From the NCBI GenBank assembly GCA_028247015.1, contig JAOKFJ010000002.1, forward strand, positions 20,463 to 84,462: a DNA stretch of 64,000 nucleotides, written 5' to 3'. Numbering within the stretch: position 1 is the stretch's first letter; every line of letters starts with the position of its first letter. The stretch comes from Methylophilaceae bacterium (GTDB lineage Bacteria > Pseudomonadota > Gammaproteobacteria > Burkholderiales > Methylophilaceae). Below the pieces are notes generated by a model. That model made no database searches and was not told the origin of the DNA. It was given only the letters and a program-made list of their open reading frames with translations. Positions 53,458 through 63,616 of the stretch are shown here, piece after piece. Both the position numbers and the translations under genes were made by a program.

Positions 53458-54453
53458 TTAGTATCCTATGACTGTAACTGAACCAGACTTTTTAATTTGT
53501 TTTACAATTTTGTTCTCGCGACGAACTTTTTCATATCGTCGATCTTCCATACTTTCTAGTTTATAAGCGTAATTACTCATCCAGTTTTTCTTATTAGAAT
53601 CCTCTGAAAATGCCGCTAATAGATTATAGGTTAAGGTTATGTAGCTTTCATGAATCGTAGATGCCCCAGAGTTAAATTTACGACCCGCTTCAACCTCTAA
53701 ACCAGGAAGAGATGGTATTTTTGCCCTGAGTTGAACTTCATTAACATTAAGATCTTTAATACTAGAAGTCTCGGTTTCCCATCTCGAATGTTTTACAAAT
53801 AGAGTAGCCCAATTCATATATGGTAATGGCATACCTGCTTCTATGTCAAAACCATCTAAAGCATGCTCATCGAAACTATTTTTCCCTTTTTGCCAATCGG
53901 TAATAGCTTTATATATATTGGCATTCATTTCTCCTACTGTCGTTCGATATTCCAGTCCTAAACTTGTACGTGCATGATTATAAGGAACCTCCCAGTCAAA
54001 AAACGCGTTTACACCCATCAGAATATATTTATTTTCAGAGAGTTTTCGATAACCTAAACCTCCGTTTAGAGTCGTACGATTATCTGAGTAGGTAGCACTG
54101 AGTTGAGTAAAATAGGTGTTAAAAATGTCTTCTTCGTCTGACAGAGGCTTAACTACTAAAATCGAAAATGTTGGTTTTGTATGAGTGCTGCTATAGATTC
54201 CGGCAGTTGTAAAAGATAACTCTACTGTGGGAAAATATTTTTCTAAATAAGATTTACTGACGCCAACACCCTCTTGGGCAACGCTATCGATAACGCTATC
54301 AGCAAGACCATCAACATCAACTGCTGCAATATAACGAGACAGTTCAGCAAATTTTGATTCATCGTTAGTTACATTATCTGTATCTGCTTGCGCACCAATA
54401 AGTCCACTAGATATTATTACTGGGGCCAGAAGCCATTTTTTAATAGATAACAT
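53458..54453 (-). CDS. inverse autotransporter-type beta-barrel protein (no passenger)
   Basis: The 331-residue protein has a signal peptide (to about residue 23, ending AQA) and the inverse autotransporter barrel pattern: LSENKYILMGVNAFFDWEVPYNHARTSLGLEYRTTVGEMNANIY near 145-195, and DEHALDGFDIEAGMPLPYMNW near 203. These match intimin/invasin/YchO barrels. It stops at residue 331, just where a passenger would follow, and the downstream gene encodes a separate exported protein. A role in surface display is inferred. Confidence 0.75.
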   Translation of the reverse strand: MLSIKKWLLAPVIISSGLIGAQADTDNVTNDESKFAELSRYIAAVDVDGLADSVIDSVAQEGVGVSKSYLEKYFPTVELSFTTAGIYSSTHTKPTFSILVVKPLSDEEDIFNTYFTQLSATYSDNRTTLNGGLGYRKLSENKYILMGVNAFFDWEVPYNHARTSLGLEYRTTVGEMNANIYKAITDWQKGKNSFDEHALDGFDIEAGMPLPYMNWATLFVKHSRWETETSSIKDLNVNEVQLRAKIPSLPGLEVEAGRKFNSGASTIHESYITLTYNLLAAFSEDSNKKNWMSNYAYKLESMEDRRYEKVRRENKIVKQIKKSGSVTVIGY

Positions 54454-54644
54454 ACTCTGTAGTATATATAAAAATTATTCATCTTAAAGTATTTCAAATA
54501 ATTTATAAGTCGTAAAAGTGCAAAAAAACAACATAATTTTTTAATCGAAATGGGTAAATATGCTTGTGCTTACTAAATTTTTTTTTACTGATACCTCTGA
54601 TAGTATTGAGTTATTCATATTTTAAATTAATATTTAGGTGTTTT

Positions 54645-55511
54645 ATGCAAATAAAAAAGGTTGTATTTCCTGTAGCAGGACATGGATCAAGATTCCTACC
54701 TGCCACAAAGGCAACACCAAAAGAGATGTTACCGATAGTTGACAAGCCACTTATTCAGTATGCGGTTGAGGAGGCAATTGATGCAGGCTTCTCTGAGTTG
54801 ATTTTTGTCACTGGAAAAACTAAGCGAAGTATTAAAGAACATTTCGATGCAAGCTTGAATTTAGATATCAGTAACATCACAGAGCCCAAAAAAAAACTCT
54901 TTGATGAGATGAACCACATTATTCCTGAACAGGTTTCTTGTATATATATAAACCAAGAAGAGCCTTTAGGATTAGGCCATGCAATTCTTCAAGCTAAACC
55001 GATAATTGGCGATGAACCCTTTGCAGTAGTTTTAGCTGATGACTTGATTGATTCAAAGAAGGGTGTACTTAAGCAAATGGCTGAACAATACGTTGACAGA
55101 AATTCAAGCATTATCTCAGTCCAGAAAATTGATAAAAAAGACTCTATTCTTTATGGCATGATTGATACAGAGGACAGTAATGTAAATATGAGAAAACTCA
55201 CAGGAATTGTTGAAAAGCCAAGTCAGGAGGATTCCCCTTCAAATTTTGGTGTAGTTGGCCGATATATTTTTTCAAATGAGATACTTTCATTTTTGGAAAC
55301 TATTAGTTTTGGGGCTGGCAATGAAATACAACTCACCGATGCCATAAAGAAGATAATTGCTACTCAATCGGTTTTTGCCTATGAGTTTGAGGGTACTCGA
55401 TATGATTGTGGTGACAAGCTAGGGTACATGAAAGCAAATGTTGAATATGCGCTAAAGGATAAAAAATTTGGCCGTGCGTTTTTAGCCTATCTTAAAGAAA
55501 AGGTTTTATAA
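54645..55511 (+). CDS. galU: UTP-glucose-1-phosphate uridylyltransferase
   Basis: The 288-residue enzyme makes UDP-glucose. I start at the ATG 54645 (MQIKKVVFPVAGHGSRFLPATKATPKEMLP), because the preceding 27 codons of the longer frame are hydrophobic and without homology, and AGGTG lies about 4 nt upstream. Motifs include GHGSRFLPATKATPKEML near 12 and VEKPSQEDSPSNFGVVGRYIF near 190. The stop overlaps the hpt start (TAATG). Confidence 0.95.
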   Translation: MQIKKVVFPVAGHGSRFLPATKATPKEMLPIVDKPLIQYAVEEAIDAGFSELIFVTGKTKRSIKEHFDASLNLDISNITEPKKKLFDEMNHIIPEQVSCIYINQEEPLGLGHAILQAKPIIGDEPFAVVLADDLIDSKKGVLKQMAEQYVDRNSSIISVQKIDKKDSILYGMIDTEDSNVNMRKLTGIVEKPSQEDSPSNFGVVGRYIFSNEILSFLETISFGAGNEIQLTDAIKKIIATQSVFAYEFEGTRYDCGDKLGYMKANVEYALKDKKFGRAFLAYLKEKVL

Positions 55512-56056
55512 TGACGAGTGACCTCATCGCTCATTCAAGAGTTATTTACACTAATAAAGATATAACCGAATCTATTTCATCTTTAGCAGTTAAGCTTAAT
55601 GATTATTACCTCGGAAAAGATGTTGTACTTTTACCGGTTATGACAGGGGTAATCCCATTCGTTGGACAACTTCTGCTCCAGTTAGATTTTAATCTTACGG
55701 TCAGCTATGCTCATGTTTCAAGATATCAAAATAATTTAGGTCAGGATGAAATAAAAGAAATTTACTTTCCGGACAAGAAAAATATATTTAATAAGAATTT
55801 ATTGGTTTTAGATGATATTCACGATGAGGGTAAGACTCTAGATTGCATCTATAAAAAATTAAAAAACCAAGGTGCCAATCAAGTAAAGTCAGCTGTTTTA
55901 TTTAATAAAGATATTAAAAATAAAATAACTAAGGCAGATTTTAAATGCTTGGACATTCCAGACTATTATGTTTATGGGTTTGGGCTAGACTTTAACGGAA
56001 TAGGGCGTAATATTCCTCATCTTTACGCATACGATAAAAAAGACCCCTCAGGATAA
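55511..56056 (+). CDS. hpt: hypoxanthine-guanine phosphoribosyltransferase
   Basis: The 181-residue type I phosphoribosyltransferase salvages hypoxanthine or guanine. The PRPP motif is LLVLDDIHDEGKTLDCI near residue 97, and the metal/base region VSYAHVSRYQN near 64. It is coupled between galU and rnr (stop TAATG and abutting ATG). The length matches Hpt. Confidence 0.92.
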   Translation: MTSDLIAHSRVIYTNKDITESISSLAVKLNDYYLGKDVVLLPVMTGVIPFVGQLLLQLDFNLTVSYAHVSRYQNNLGQDEIKEIYFPDKKNIFNKNLLVLDDIHDEGKTLDCIYKKLKNQGANQVKSAVLFNKDIKNKITKADFKCLDIPDYYVYGFGLDFNGIGRNIPHLYAYDKKDPSG

Positions 56057-58273
56057 ATGAAAAAAATTAATAAAAAAAATATACGCGAAAGTGATCCCCA
56101 AAAAGAACGCGAGATCACATTGTATGAAAACCCAATCCCTAGCCGCGAATTAATTCTTGAGGTTATGACAAATCATGGTGTCCCTATCAAGAAAAATGAT
56201 TTAATTCGACTATTAGACATTCAGGAAGATGAAGCTATTTTTCTTGATAAGCGACTAAGGGCGATGGCAAGACAAGGACAAATCCTTATTAATCGTAAAG
56301 ATGTTTTATGTATTTCTGAAAAATTAAATTTAATTCCCGGAAAAGTAATGGGTCATCCAGATGGCTTTGGCTTCTTAATACCAGATGATAAAACAGTTAA
56401 CGATATCTTTTTATCGCCAAGAGAACTGTCTCAAGTTCTTAATAATGATCGAGTGATGGTTCAAGTAACAGGTCAGGATAGAAAAGGTCGACTTGAAGGT
56501 ACGATTGTAGAAATATTAGAAAGAGTTAATAAGATAATTGTTGGCCGCGTGGTTCAGGGAGATGGAGTAACAATTGTTGCAGCTGAAGATAAACGTATTA
56601 ATCAGGATTTTTTAATTTCTCACAATGATGACATGAATGCTAAGACAGGACAGGTTGTTGAGATTGAAGTTACAACCCAACCTGCAAGGCGGGTTAAGCC
56701 AATGGGAAAAGTTATAAAAATTCTTGGAAACTATGATGACAGTGGAATTGAGATAGAAATTGCACTAAGAAAACATCATCTGCCATACGAGTTTTCACCT
56801 GAAGCTATTAAACAGGCAGAAGCTTACTCAAAGAATGTATCTACATCGGATCATAAAGGCCGGAAGGATTTGAGAAGTTTACCATTGGTAACTATTGATG
56901 GTGAAACAGCGAGAGACTTCGATGATGCTGTCTATGCTGAACCTTTAAAAAATGGGTGGCGGCTAGTAGTAGCTATTGCTGATGTAAGCTCTTATGTATC
57001 TCCCCAAACATCTTTAGACGACGAGGCTTTGGAACGTGGTAATTCAGTTTACTTTCCTCGACGAGTTATTCCAATGTTACCCGAGGCACTGTCAAATGGT
57101 CTATGTTCACTCAATCCAAATGTAGATAGACTTTGTATGGTTTGTGACATGGTTATAAATGAAAGTGGCAAAGTAACATCTTATGAATTTTACCCGTCTG
57201 TTATGAATTCTAAAGCAAGGCTCACTTATACGATCGTTGATCAGATATTAAATAAAAATAATCAAGAACTTCAATCAGAGTATGAAAATGTTGTTCCTCA
57301 TCTTATTAACTTACAAAAAGTTTTTGATATTTTATTCAAGCAGAGGGAGCTAAGAAGTGCCATTGAATTTGATTCGACTGAAACAACAATCGTATTTAAT
57401 GAACAAGGAAAAATTGATTTTATTAAGCCAGTCTATCGTAACCAAGCCCATCGAATTATTGAAGAATGTATGTTGTCAGCAAATGTATGTGCAGCAGACT
57501 TCTTGTTAGATAATAATGGTGATGGATTGTTTAGAAATCATGAGACACCGACAGCAGAAAAACTTGAAAATTTAAGAGGGTTTTTACTTGAATTTGGATT
57601 ATCGCTCAGTGGGGGTGACAGCCCAACCTCAAAAAACTATGGCGAATTGATAAAAAAAATAACTGGCAGACCTGATGAACATTTACTTCAAACAGTCTTA
57701 TTACGATCTATGCAGCAGGCAGTCTATAGCAATGAAAATAAAGGGCATTTTGGACTTGCATATGAAGCTTATACTCATTTTACATCTCCCATTCGTCGAT
57801 ACCCAGACTTAATTGTTCATAGAGCTATTAAGGAAAAGCTAACTAATAAAAAATCGAGTATAAAAAATATTAGCCAGATAGCCATGCATTGCTCTGGAAC
57901 TGAAAGGAAAGCAGATGATGCTACAAGAGATGTTGAGTCATGGCTAAAGTGCTATTTTATGCAAGATAAAGTAGGGAAAATTTTTGAGGGAACTGTAGCA
58001 GGAGTAACAGGTTTTGGTTTGTTTGTAGAGTTAGATGATATTTTTATTGAAGGCCTACTTCACGTTACTGAATTAGGTAGTGATTATTTTACTTATGATA
58101 AGCAAAAGCATGCCATGGTTGGAGAGAGAACCACTATCCAGTATCGTCTTGGTGACAGATTAAAGGTAAAAGTAGTAAGAGTAGATTTAGAAACCTCAAA
58201 GATTGACTTCTCACTGGTAGGCGGCGAAAGAAAAAATAAAGCTGAGAAGAAAAAAGTTAAAAAAAGAAGATGA
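56057..58273 (+). CDS. rnr: ribonuclease R
   Basis: The 738-residue 3'-5' exoribonuclease has N-terminal winged-helix and cold-shock regions, the RNB catalytic domain with DGETARDFDDAVYAEPL (metal Asp) near residue 278, ADVSSYVSPQTSLDDEALERGNSVYFPRRVIPMLP near 310 and HFTSPIRRYPDLIVHRAI near 575, and a C-terminal S1 domain with GVTGFGLFVELDDIFIEGLLHV near 645. A Lys-rich tail ends the protein. It overlaps rlmB by 4 nt. Confidence 0.97.
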   Translation: MKKINKKNIRESDPQKEREITLYENPIPSRELILEVMTNHGVPIKKNDLIRLLDIQEDEAIFLDKRLRAMARQGQILINRKDVLCISEKLNLIPGKVMGHPDGFGFLIPDDKTVNDIFLSPRELSQVLNNDRVMVQVTGQDRKGRLEGTIVEILERVNKIIVGRVVQGDGVTIVAAEDKRINQDFLISHNDDMNAKTGQVVEIEVTTQPARRVKPMGKVIKILGNYDDSGIEIEIALRKHHLPYEFSPEAIKQAEAYSKNVSTSDHKGRKDLRSLPLVTIDGETARDFDDAVYAEPLKNGWRLVVAIADVSSYVSPQTSLDDEALERGNSVYFPRRVIPMLPEALSNGLCSLNPNVDRLCMVCDMVINESGKVTSYEFYPSVMNSKARLTYTIVDQILNKNNQELQSEYENVVPHLINLQKVFDILFKQRELRSAIEFDSTETTIVFNEQGKIDFIKPVYRNQAHRIIEECMLSANVCAADFLLDNNGDGLFRNHETPTAEKLENLRGFLLEFGLSLSGGDSPTSKNYGELIKKITGRPDEHLLQTVLLRSMQQAVYSNENKGHFGLAYEAYTHFTSPIRRYPDLIVHRAIKEKLTNKKSSIKNISQIAMHCSGTERKADDATRDVESWLKCYFMQDKVGKIFEGTVAGVTGFGLFVELDDIFIEGLLHVTELGSDYFTYDKQKHAMVGERTTIQYRLGDRLKVKVVRVDLETSKIDFSLVGGERKNKAEKKKVKKRR

Positions 58274-59019
58274 GCAAAGATAATAAAATTATCTATGGAT
58301 TTCATTCTATCACTAGCCGTATTCGATTAGATGCTTCTTCAATTAAGGAGATATATCTTGATGAGATGAGGAGTGATGGTCGTGTTATGGATCTTATGAA
58401 GCTTATTAAAGAAAACGGAATTAAGCATCATTTATCTAGTAAGGATAGACTTGATGGAATGGCTACAAAATTTAAGCATCAGGGCGTTATTGCCCTTGTT
58501 ATTGATAGGAAAGAAAAATACCAAACAATAGAAGATATTATAGAAAGTGATTCAAAAGAGCCCCCATTAATTCTTATACTTGATGGAATTGAAGACCCTC
58601 ATAATTTAGGGGCTTGCTTTAGAGTTGCAGATGCTATGGGTGTTCATGCAGTTATCTGTCCAAAAGATAATGCTGTTGGTGTTAATGCTACTGTCAGGAA
58701 AGTTGCTTGTGGTGGGGCCGAGTCAGTTCCTTTTATTGCTGTCACTAATTTAGGGAGAACAATTCGCTACCTTAAGGATAAGGGAGTATTTATTATTGGT
58801 ACAGATGGCGAAGAAAAAAATAATTTATTTAAGTCAAATCTCAAGGGACCAATAGCAATTGTTTTGGGTTCTGAGGGGAAAGGTATGCGAAGACTTACTA
58901 AAGAGTTATGCGACACATCGATTTCAATTCCAATGTTGGGTCAAGTTGAGAGTCTCAATGTTAGTGTAGCATCGGGTATTTTTCTGTCAGAAATTAGACG
59001 TCAAAGAGATTTACCATAA
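58270..59019 (+). CDS. rlmB: 23S rRNA (guanosine-2'-O)-methyltransferase RlmB
   Basis: The 249-residue SpoU-family enzyme methylates G2251 of 23S rRNA. The N-terminal ribosomal-L30e-like domain is followed by ILDGIEDPHNLGACFRVADAMGVHAVICPKDNAVGVNATVRKVACGGAESVPF near residues 100-155, IVLGSEGKGMRRLTKELCD near 197, and MLGQVESLNVSVASGIFLSEIRRQR near 220. It is the last gene of the galU-hpt-rnr-rlmB unit and converges on mqo with 9 bp overlap. Confidence 0.97.
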   Translation: MSKDNKIIYGFHSITSRIRLDASSIKEIYLDEMRSDGRVMDLMKLIKENGIKHHLSSKDRLDGMATKFKHQGVIALVIDRKEKYQTIEDIIESDSKEPPLILILDGIEDPHNLGACFRVADAMGVHAVICPKDNAVGVNATVRKVACGGAESVPFIAVTNLGRTIRYLKDKGVFIIGTDGEEKNNLFKSNLKGPIAIVLGSEGKGMRRLTKELCDTSISIPMLGQVESLNVSVASGIFLSEIRRQRDLP

Positions 59020-60507
59020 CCCAAGTTGTTTATATGTTTTAGTTCTTATACGTTTAAGTAATGCTGGGTCATTATTTAGTTCATAACCATACGATGGAAT
59101 TATTTTCTTTAGTTTTGATTTATTCGAGCCATCATTTAATAGATTAGTTAAAACTTTAATCATGGATGACACTGCAACAGAGGCACCCGGAGAAGCACCC
59201 AGTAGCGCAGCTAAATTTTTATTTTTTGTAAATATTATTTCTGTACCAAATTCAAGTTTAGGGCCATTAATGGGGCAGTTCTTAATAATTTGAACTCTTT
59301 GTCCAGCAACGTATGGTGACCAATCCTTATTTTGAACATTTGGATAAAATCCCCTTAGTTGATCTATTCTGGATCTATTACTCATCAAAGCCTGTTTTAT
59401 AAGGTACGCTAATAAACCTAAATTTTTAAACATAACAAATATTAATGTTTTGATATTATTCATCTTAATTGATTTAAAAAGATCGAGACTTGACCCATAC
59501 TTTAAAAATTTAAATGAAAAGCCTGCAAATGGCCCAAATAAAAGCATTTCAGATCCTGCGATAACTCTTAAGTCCAGATGAGGGATGGACATTGGAGGCG
59601 CTTTTGGGAGGACGTGACTATAAACCTTTGCCTTATGTTTTTTAATTATAGATTTATTGTAGGAAACGAGCCATTTTCCACTGATTGGATAGCCAGCATA
59701 GCCGAATGCTTCTTTTAATTTCATTTTTTGGAGAAGATTGATTGCCATTCCCCCAGCACCAATAAAAACTAATGAACTTTCATTAGATATTTTTTTATTT
59801 AATTTATTATTTGTAGTATCAATTATCCATTTCTTTTTATTTTCTTTTATCCAAACGTTACTTTCTAATTTTATTTTAGTTACATTGGTATTAAGGGAAA
59901 GGTTAAAATTTTTATTTTTTGAAAGAATTTTTAGGAGTTGAGCTGTTAATTCTCCAAAATTCACATCTGTTCCGTGAGGAATATTTGTAGCAGCTATATT
60001 TTCACTTGACTCTCTACCTTCAATTAATAATGGTGACCATTTTTTTATTTTTTTGTGATCTTCTGTGAATTCCATCTCTTTAAATAATGGTTGTTTTTTT
60101 AATGCTAAAAATCTTTTTCTTAATAATGCAACATTTTTCTCACCCCAAACAAAGCTAATATGAGGTATTTTTTTAAGAAATTTCTTGGGGTTGAATATTG
60201 GATATTTCTTGTCAAGATAAGCCCAAAACTGCAAAGAAACTTCAAACATTTCATTTATTTCAATGGCGCGCTTGATAATAATCTTACCTTCATTATTATG
60301 AGGAGTGTAATTTAACTCACAGTAACCAGCATGGCCAGTCCCAGCGTTGTTTAATGGACCAGAGCTTTCTTTGGCACAGACTGAAAGCTTTTCAATAATA
60401 TGAATTTTTAATTTTGGATTAAGCTCGCTTATAAGAACTGCAAGTGTGAGACTCATAACGCCTCCACCAACTAGTGTAATGTCATATTGATTTTTGTTTT
60501 TTAACAT
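59011..60507 (-). CDS. mqo: malate:quinone oxidoreductase
   Basis: The 498-residue membrane-associated FAD enzyme oxidises malate and reduces quinone, replacing or supporting malate dehydrogenase. The N-terminus DITLVGGGVMSLTLAVLISELNPKL carries the FAD motif near residue 15, and CAKESSGPLNNAGTGHAGYCELNYTP near 50 is diagnostic of Mqo, as is GASPGASVAVSSMIKVL near 445. It is monocistronic on the minus strand, 9 bp overlapping rlmB at its 3' end. Confidence 0.95.
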   Translation of the reverse strand: MLKNKNQYDITLVGGGVMSLTLAVLISELNPKLKIHIIEKLSVCAKESSGPLNNAGTGHAGYCELNYTPHNNEGKIIIKRAIEINEMFEVSLQFWAYLDKKYPIFNPKKFLKKIPHISFVWGEKNVALLRKRFLALKKQPLFKEMEFTEDHKKIKKWSPLLIEGRESSENIAATNIPHGTDVNFGELTAQLLKILSKNKNFNLSLNTNVTKIKLESNVWIKENKKKWIIDTTNNKLNKKISNESSLVFIGAGGMAINLLQKMKLKEAFGYAGYPISGKWLVSYNKSIIKKHKAKVYSHVLPKAPPMSIPHLDLRVIAGSEMLLFGPFAGFSFKFLKYGSSLDLFKSIKMNNIKTLIFVMFKNLGLLAYLIKQALMSNRSRIDQLRGFYPNVQNKDWSPYVAGQRVQIIKNCPINGPKLEFGTEIIFTKNKNLAALLGASPGASVAVSSMIKVLTNLLNDGSNKSKLKKIIPSYGYELNNDPALLKRIRTKTYKQLGLW

Positions 60508-60717
60508 ATGTAATCAAGGAACTCGATGTTGAGTTTTATCAAGAAGTATAAAAATAATCAGCCACAGAACCACTAAGAAATATTATATCTAAAGACTCTA
60601 TATGTCTATAAATTAAGTGCTTAAATTATTTCGCAATTAGAAAATTACTTAATAAATGTGTTGGACCTAACTTGAACATAATAAATTTTATTTATCTTTT
60701 ATGGGATAATAGTTTCT

Positions 60718-63405
60718 ATGAGCAACGAAAATGATCAGGAAGAATTAAACGCTAAATTTCAACAAGCTGTTGAATTACAGCAAAATGGAAATTCTAAGGA
60801 TGCCGAACCTACATATAAATATATATTACAGATAGAGCCATTACATACTGGTGCTAATACAATGCTAGGAATAATATATATCCAAACTGGTCAAGAAAAT
60901 GAAGGGCTGAAGTTACTAGAATTGTCTCTGACTCAAGATGCTAAACAATTTTGGGCTCACAATGCTCACGGAGTAGGGCTACTTAATTTAAAACAGTATA
61001 AATTGGCAACTTTAAGTTTTAATCGGGCAATCGATATCAATCCTTCATACATAGATGCTTATTTTAATCTGGGGAAAGCTCAGCGAGAGCTTGGTAAACC
61101 AAACGACGCAATTATTAGTTATTCAAAATGTATTGAATTAGATAAGAAATATGCAAATGCGTTTAATAATAGAGGGACAATTTTTTTAGAGGATTTAAAT
61201 GACTATGAAAAATCACTAGAAAATTTTCAGCAATTTATAAAATTAACCCCTAATTCTTTTTTGGGTTACAGTAATAGTGGTAACGCTCTATATAAACTTG
61301 AGCGCTTTGATGAAGCAATAAAGTCTTATGATAGAACAATTGAGCTAAAACCTGATGACATACAGGCACATCTTAATCGCGGTGTAGCGCTAGGAAAATT
61401 AAGGCGCTACGATGAAGAAATAAAATCTTATGATCAAATAATTATTCTCAAACCAAGCAATGTAGAAGCTCACCTTAATCGTGGAGCGGCTTTAGAGAAA
61501 TTAAAACTCTATAATGATGCAATAAAGAGTTATAAGAGCGCTATAAAATTAAATGATAATAATGATAAGGCTTACTTTAATTTGGGCGTAATTTACTCAA
61601 AATTAAAACGCTATGATGAATCACAAAAATTCTATGAAAAAGCCCTGCAACTAAAAAACAATCCTCCGGAAAATATTATTATTAAGAGCAATCATGAAGA
61701 CCTAATAGTAAAATACAAAAATGAGATTAAGCTTGATCCAAAAAATTCTAAAGCATACTTTAAAATTGGAGATATATTTCGTAAACTAGGACGAACTGAT
61801 GAAGCGGTCAATAGTTATGATCTTGCACTAAAAATTAGCCCAGATTTTGTACAAGCACATATTAATCGTGGAATAATTTTTACTAAACTAAAATGCCATG
61901 TTGAAGCCATTAATAGTTTTAGTCGAGCAATTGAAATTGAACCAAACAATGTTCAAGCATTATCACTTCGTGGTTCAGCATATAAAGAATTAGATAACCA
62001 CATTGAGTCTATAAAAGATGATATGCGTGTAGCTGAACTAAAACCTGAGACACCATATATCTTAGGAAGCCTACTAGATACTAAAATGAAGACTTGTAAT
62101 TGGGATAATTTCGAGAATCAAAGAGCTGAATTAACAAAAAAAATTGAAAATAAAAAACATGTTATCAGCCCATTTTTAGCCATAGCCTATTTTGAAAGCC
62201 CAGAACTACAAAAAATTGCTGCCAATCTATACAATAAAAAAAATTACCCATTAAATAAGTTATTCCCAAAAATAAAAAAATACCCAGTCCACAAAAAAAT
62301 TCGCATTGGATATTTTTCAGGTGATTTTCGTCATCACCCAGTCTCTATACTGACAGCAGAGTTATTTGAGTTACATAATTCTATTCAATTTGAAATATAT
62401 GCTTTTTCTTATGGCTCTAAAGATTTTTTTACTGAGCGGCTAGAAGAATCATTTGATGAGTTTATTAATATTGAAAAAATTTCAGACCATGATGTTGTAT
62501 TGCTTGGAAGAAAAATGGAAATTGATATTGCAGTTGATTTAGGTGGCTATTCTGGAGATGAAAGAGTAGGTATTTTTGCAGGAAGAGTAGCCCCTATCCA
62601 ATTGAGCTATATTGGATATCTTGGGACAATGGGCTCTGAGTATTATGATTATCTACTTGCAGATAATCATATAATTCCTAAGGCCAATAGAAAATGGTAT
62701 ACGGAAAAAATCATATACCTTCCATTTTTTCAGGTTAATGACAATAAAAAAATTATTCCAGACAAGGTTTTCACAAGAAAAGATCTTGGACTACCTTCGG
62801 ATTGTTTTGTTTTCTGTTGCTTTAATAATTCATATAAAATTTTACCATCTACCTTTGATAGTTGGATGCGAATTTTAAGTAAAGTTAAGAACTCTGTAAT
62901 CTTTTTATATGCTCATAATGAAAAGGTTAAGAAAAATTTACAAAAAGAAGCAATTGCAAGAAATATTGATCCTCATAGATTAATTTTTGGTGCTCAAGTA
63001 TCAATGTCTGATTATTTAGCAAGATTTCGTAATGCTGACCTTTTCCTTGATACAAGCCCTTATAATGCTGGAGCAACTGCTAGCGATGCTCTAAGGTCAG
63101 AATTGCCTTTAATTACTTTAATGGGAGATTCTTTTGCCAGTAGGCATGCCGCCAGTATCTTGAATGCGGTTGGGTTACCAGAATTAATCACTGAGTCCTT
63201 CGAAGAATATGAATCATTGGCAGTTGAACTTGCAACAAATTCTGAGAAGTTTTTTGCAGTTAAAGCAAAGTTGGTAAAAAATCTACCAGACTCATTATTA
63301 TTGAACACTAACCTTTTTTCTAGAAATATAGAGAGTGCTTATCAAAGGATATACCAGCGTTACCATGAAGGACTTGTCCCAGACCATATTGATTTAAATG
63401 AATGA
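60718..63405 (+). CDS. TPR protein with O-GlcNAc transferase-like (SPINDLY/GT41) domain
   Basis: The 895-residue protein has about 12 TPR units (residues 10-450) and a GT41 C-terminal domain from about 520. It shows RIGYFSGDFRHHPVSILTAELF with the conserved His near 540, DIAVDLGGYSGDERVGIFAGRVAPIQLSYIGYLGTMGSEYYDYLLADNHIIP near 600-655, CCFNNSYKILPSTFDSWMRIL with the UDP-binding Lys near 700, and SPYNAGATASDALRSELPLITLMG near 780. This architecture matches eukaryotic OGT and bacterial SPINDLY-like proteins, which glycosylate proteins. The donor and targets are unknown. Confidence 0.92.
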   Translation: MSNENDQEELNAKFQQAVELQQNGNSKDAEPTYKYILQIEPLHTGANTMLGIIYIQTGQENEGLKLLELSLTQDAKQFWAHNAHGVGLLNLKQYKLATLSFNRAIDINPSYIDAYFNLGKAQRELGKPNDAIISYSKCIELDKKYANAFNNRGTIFLEDLNDYEKSLENFQQFIKLTPNSFLGYSNSGNALYKLERFDEAIKSYDRTIELKPDDIQAHLNRGVALGKLRRYDEEIKSYDQIIILKPSNVEAHLNRGAALEKLKLYNDAIKSYKSAIKLNDNNDKAYFNLGVIYSKLKRYDESQKFYEKALQLKNNPPENIIIKSNHEDLIVKYKNEIKLDPKNSKAYFKIGDIFRKLGRTDEAVNSYDLALKISPDFVQAHINRGIIFTKLKCHVEAINSFSRAIEIEPNNVQALSLRGSAYKELDNHIESIKDDMRVAELKPETPYILGSLLDTKMKTCNWDNFENQRAELTKKIENKKHVISPFLAIAYFESPELQKIAANLYNKKNYPLNKLFPKIKKYPVHKKIRIGYFSGDFRHHPVSILTAELFELHNSIQFEIYAFSYGSKDFFTERLEESFDEFINIEKISDHDVVLLGRKMEIDIAVDLGGYSGDERVGIFAGRVAPIQLSYIGYLGTMGSEYYDYLLADNHIIPKANRKWYTEKIIYLPFFQVNDNKKIIPDKVFTRKDLGLPSDCFVFCCFNNSYKILPSTFDSWMRILSKVKNSVIFLYAHNEKVKKNLQKEAIARNIDPHRLIFGAQVSMSDYLARFRNADLFLDTSPYNAGATASDALRSELPLITLMGDSFASRHAASILNAVGLPELITESFEEYESLAVELATNSEKFFAVKAKLVKNLPDSLLLNTNLFSRNIESAYQRIYQRYHEGLVPDHIDLNE

Positions 63406-63457
63406 GATTGAGATTTTATTAATTGGCGGCATGTAAGAAGGTATAGGGTAAAATAGG

Positions 63458-63484
63458 AAAAAGTGGGGCGTAAAACTCCCCACT
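63458..63484 (-). terminator. terminator downstream of tRNA-Asn
   Basis: On the minus strand AGTGGGG and CCCCACT form a 7-bp stem with a 9-nt loop, followed by a run of five T. It lies 10 nt after the tRNA CCA end. Confidence 0.8.
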
Positions 63485-63494
63485 AGTTTCTATG

Positions 63495-63570
63495 TGGCTC
63501 CCGAAGCTGGGCTCGAACCAGCGACAAACGGATTAACAGTCCGTTGCTCTACCAACTGAGCTATTCGGGA
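63495..63570 (-). tRNA. tRNA-Asn (GTT)
   Basis: The 76-nt cloverleaf on the minus strand starts TCCCGAATAGCTCAGTTGG and has the anticodon loop CTGTTAA between stems ACGGA and TCCGT, giving anticodon GTT. The T-arm CTGGTTCGAGCCCAG and the acceptor end TTCGGGA-G-CCA complete the molecule, with CCA encoded. Confidence 0.97.
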
Positions 63571-63616
63571 ATAATCGAATGTGAGATGATAAGCAGAAAA
63601 TGCAATTCGGTCAACT

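Noticed and set aside
54564..54644. Longer galU start at 54564
   Set aside because: The 27 extra residues are hydrophobic and unrelated to GalU; the start at 54645 fits the conserved MQIKKVVFPVAGHGSRF.
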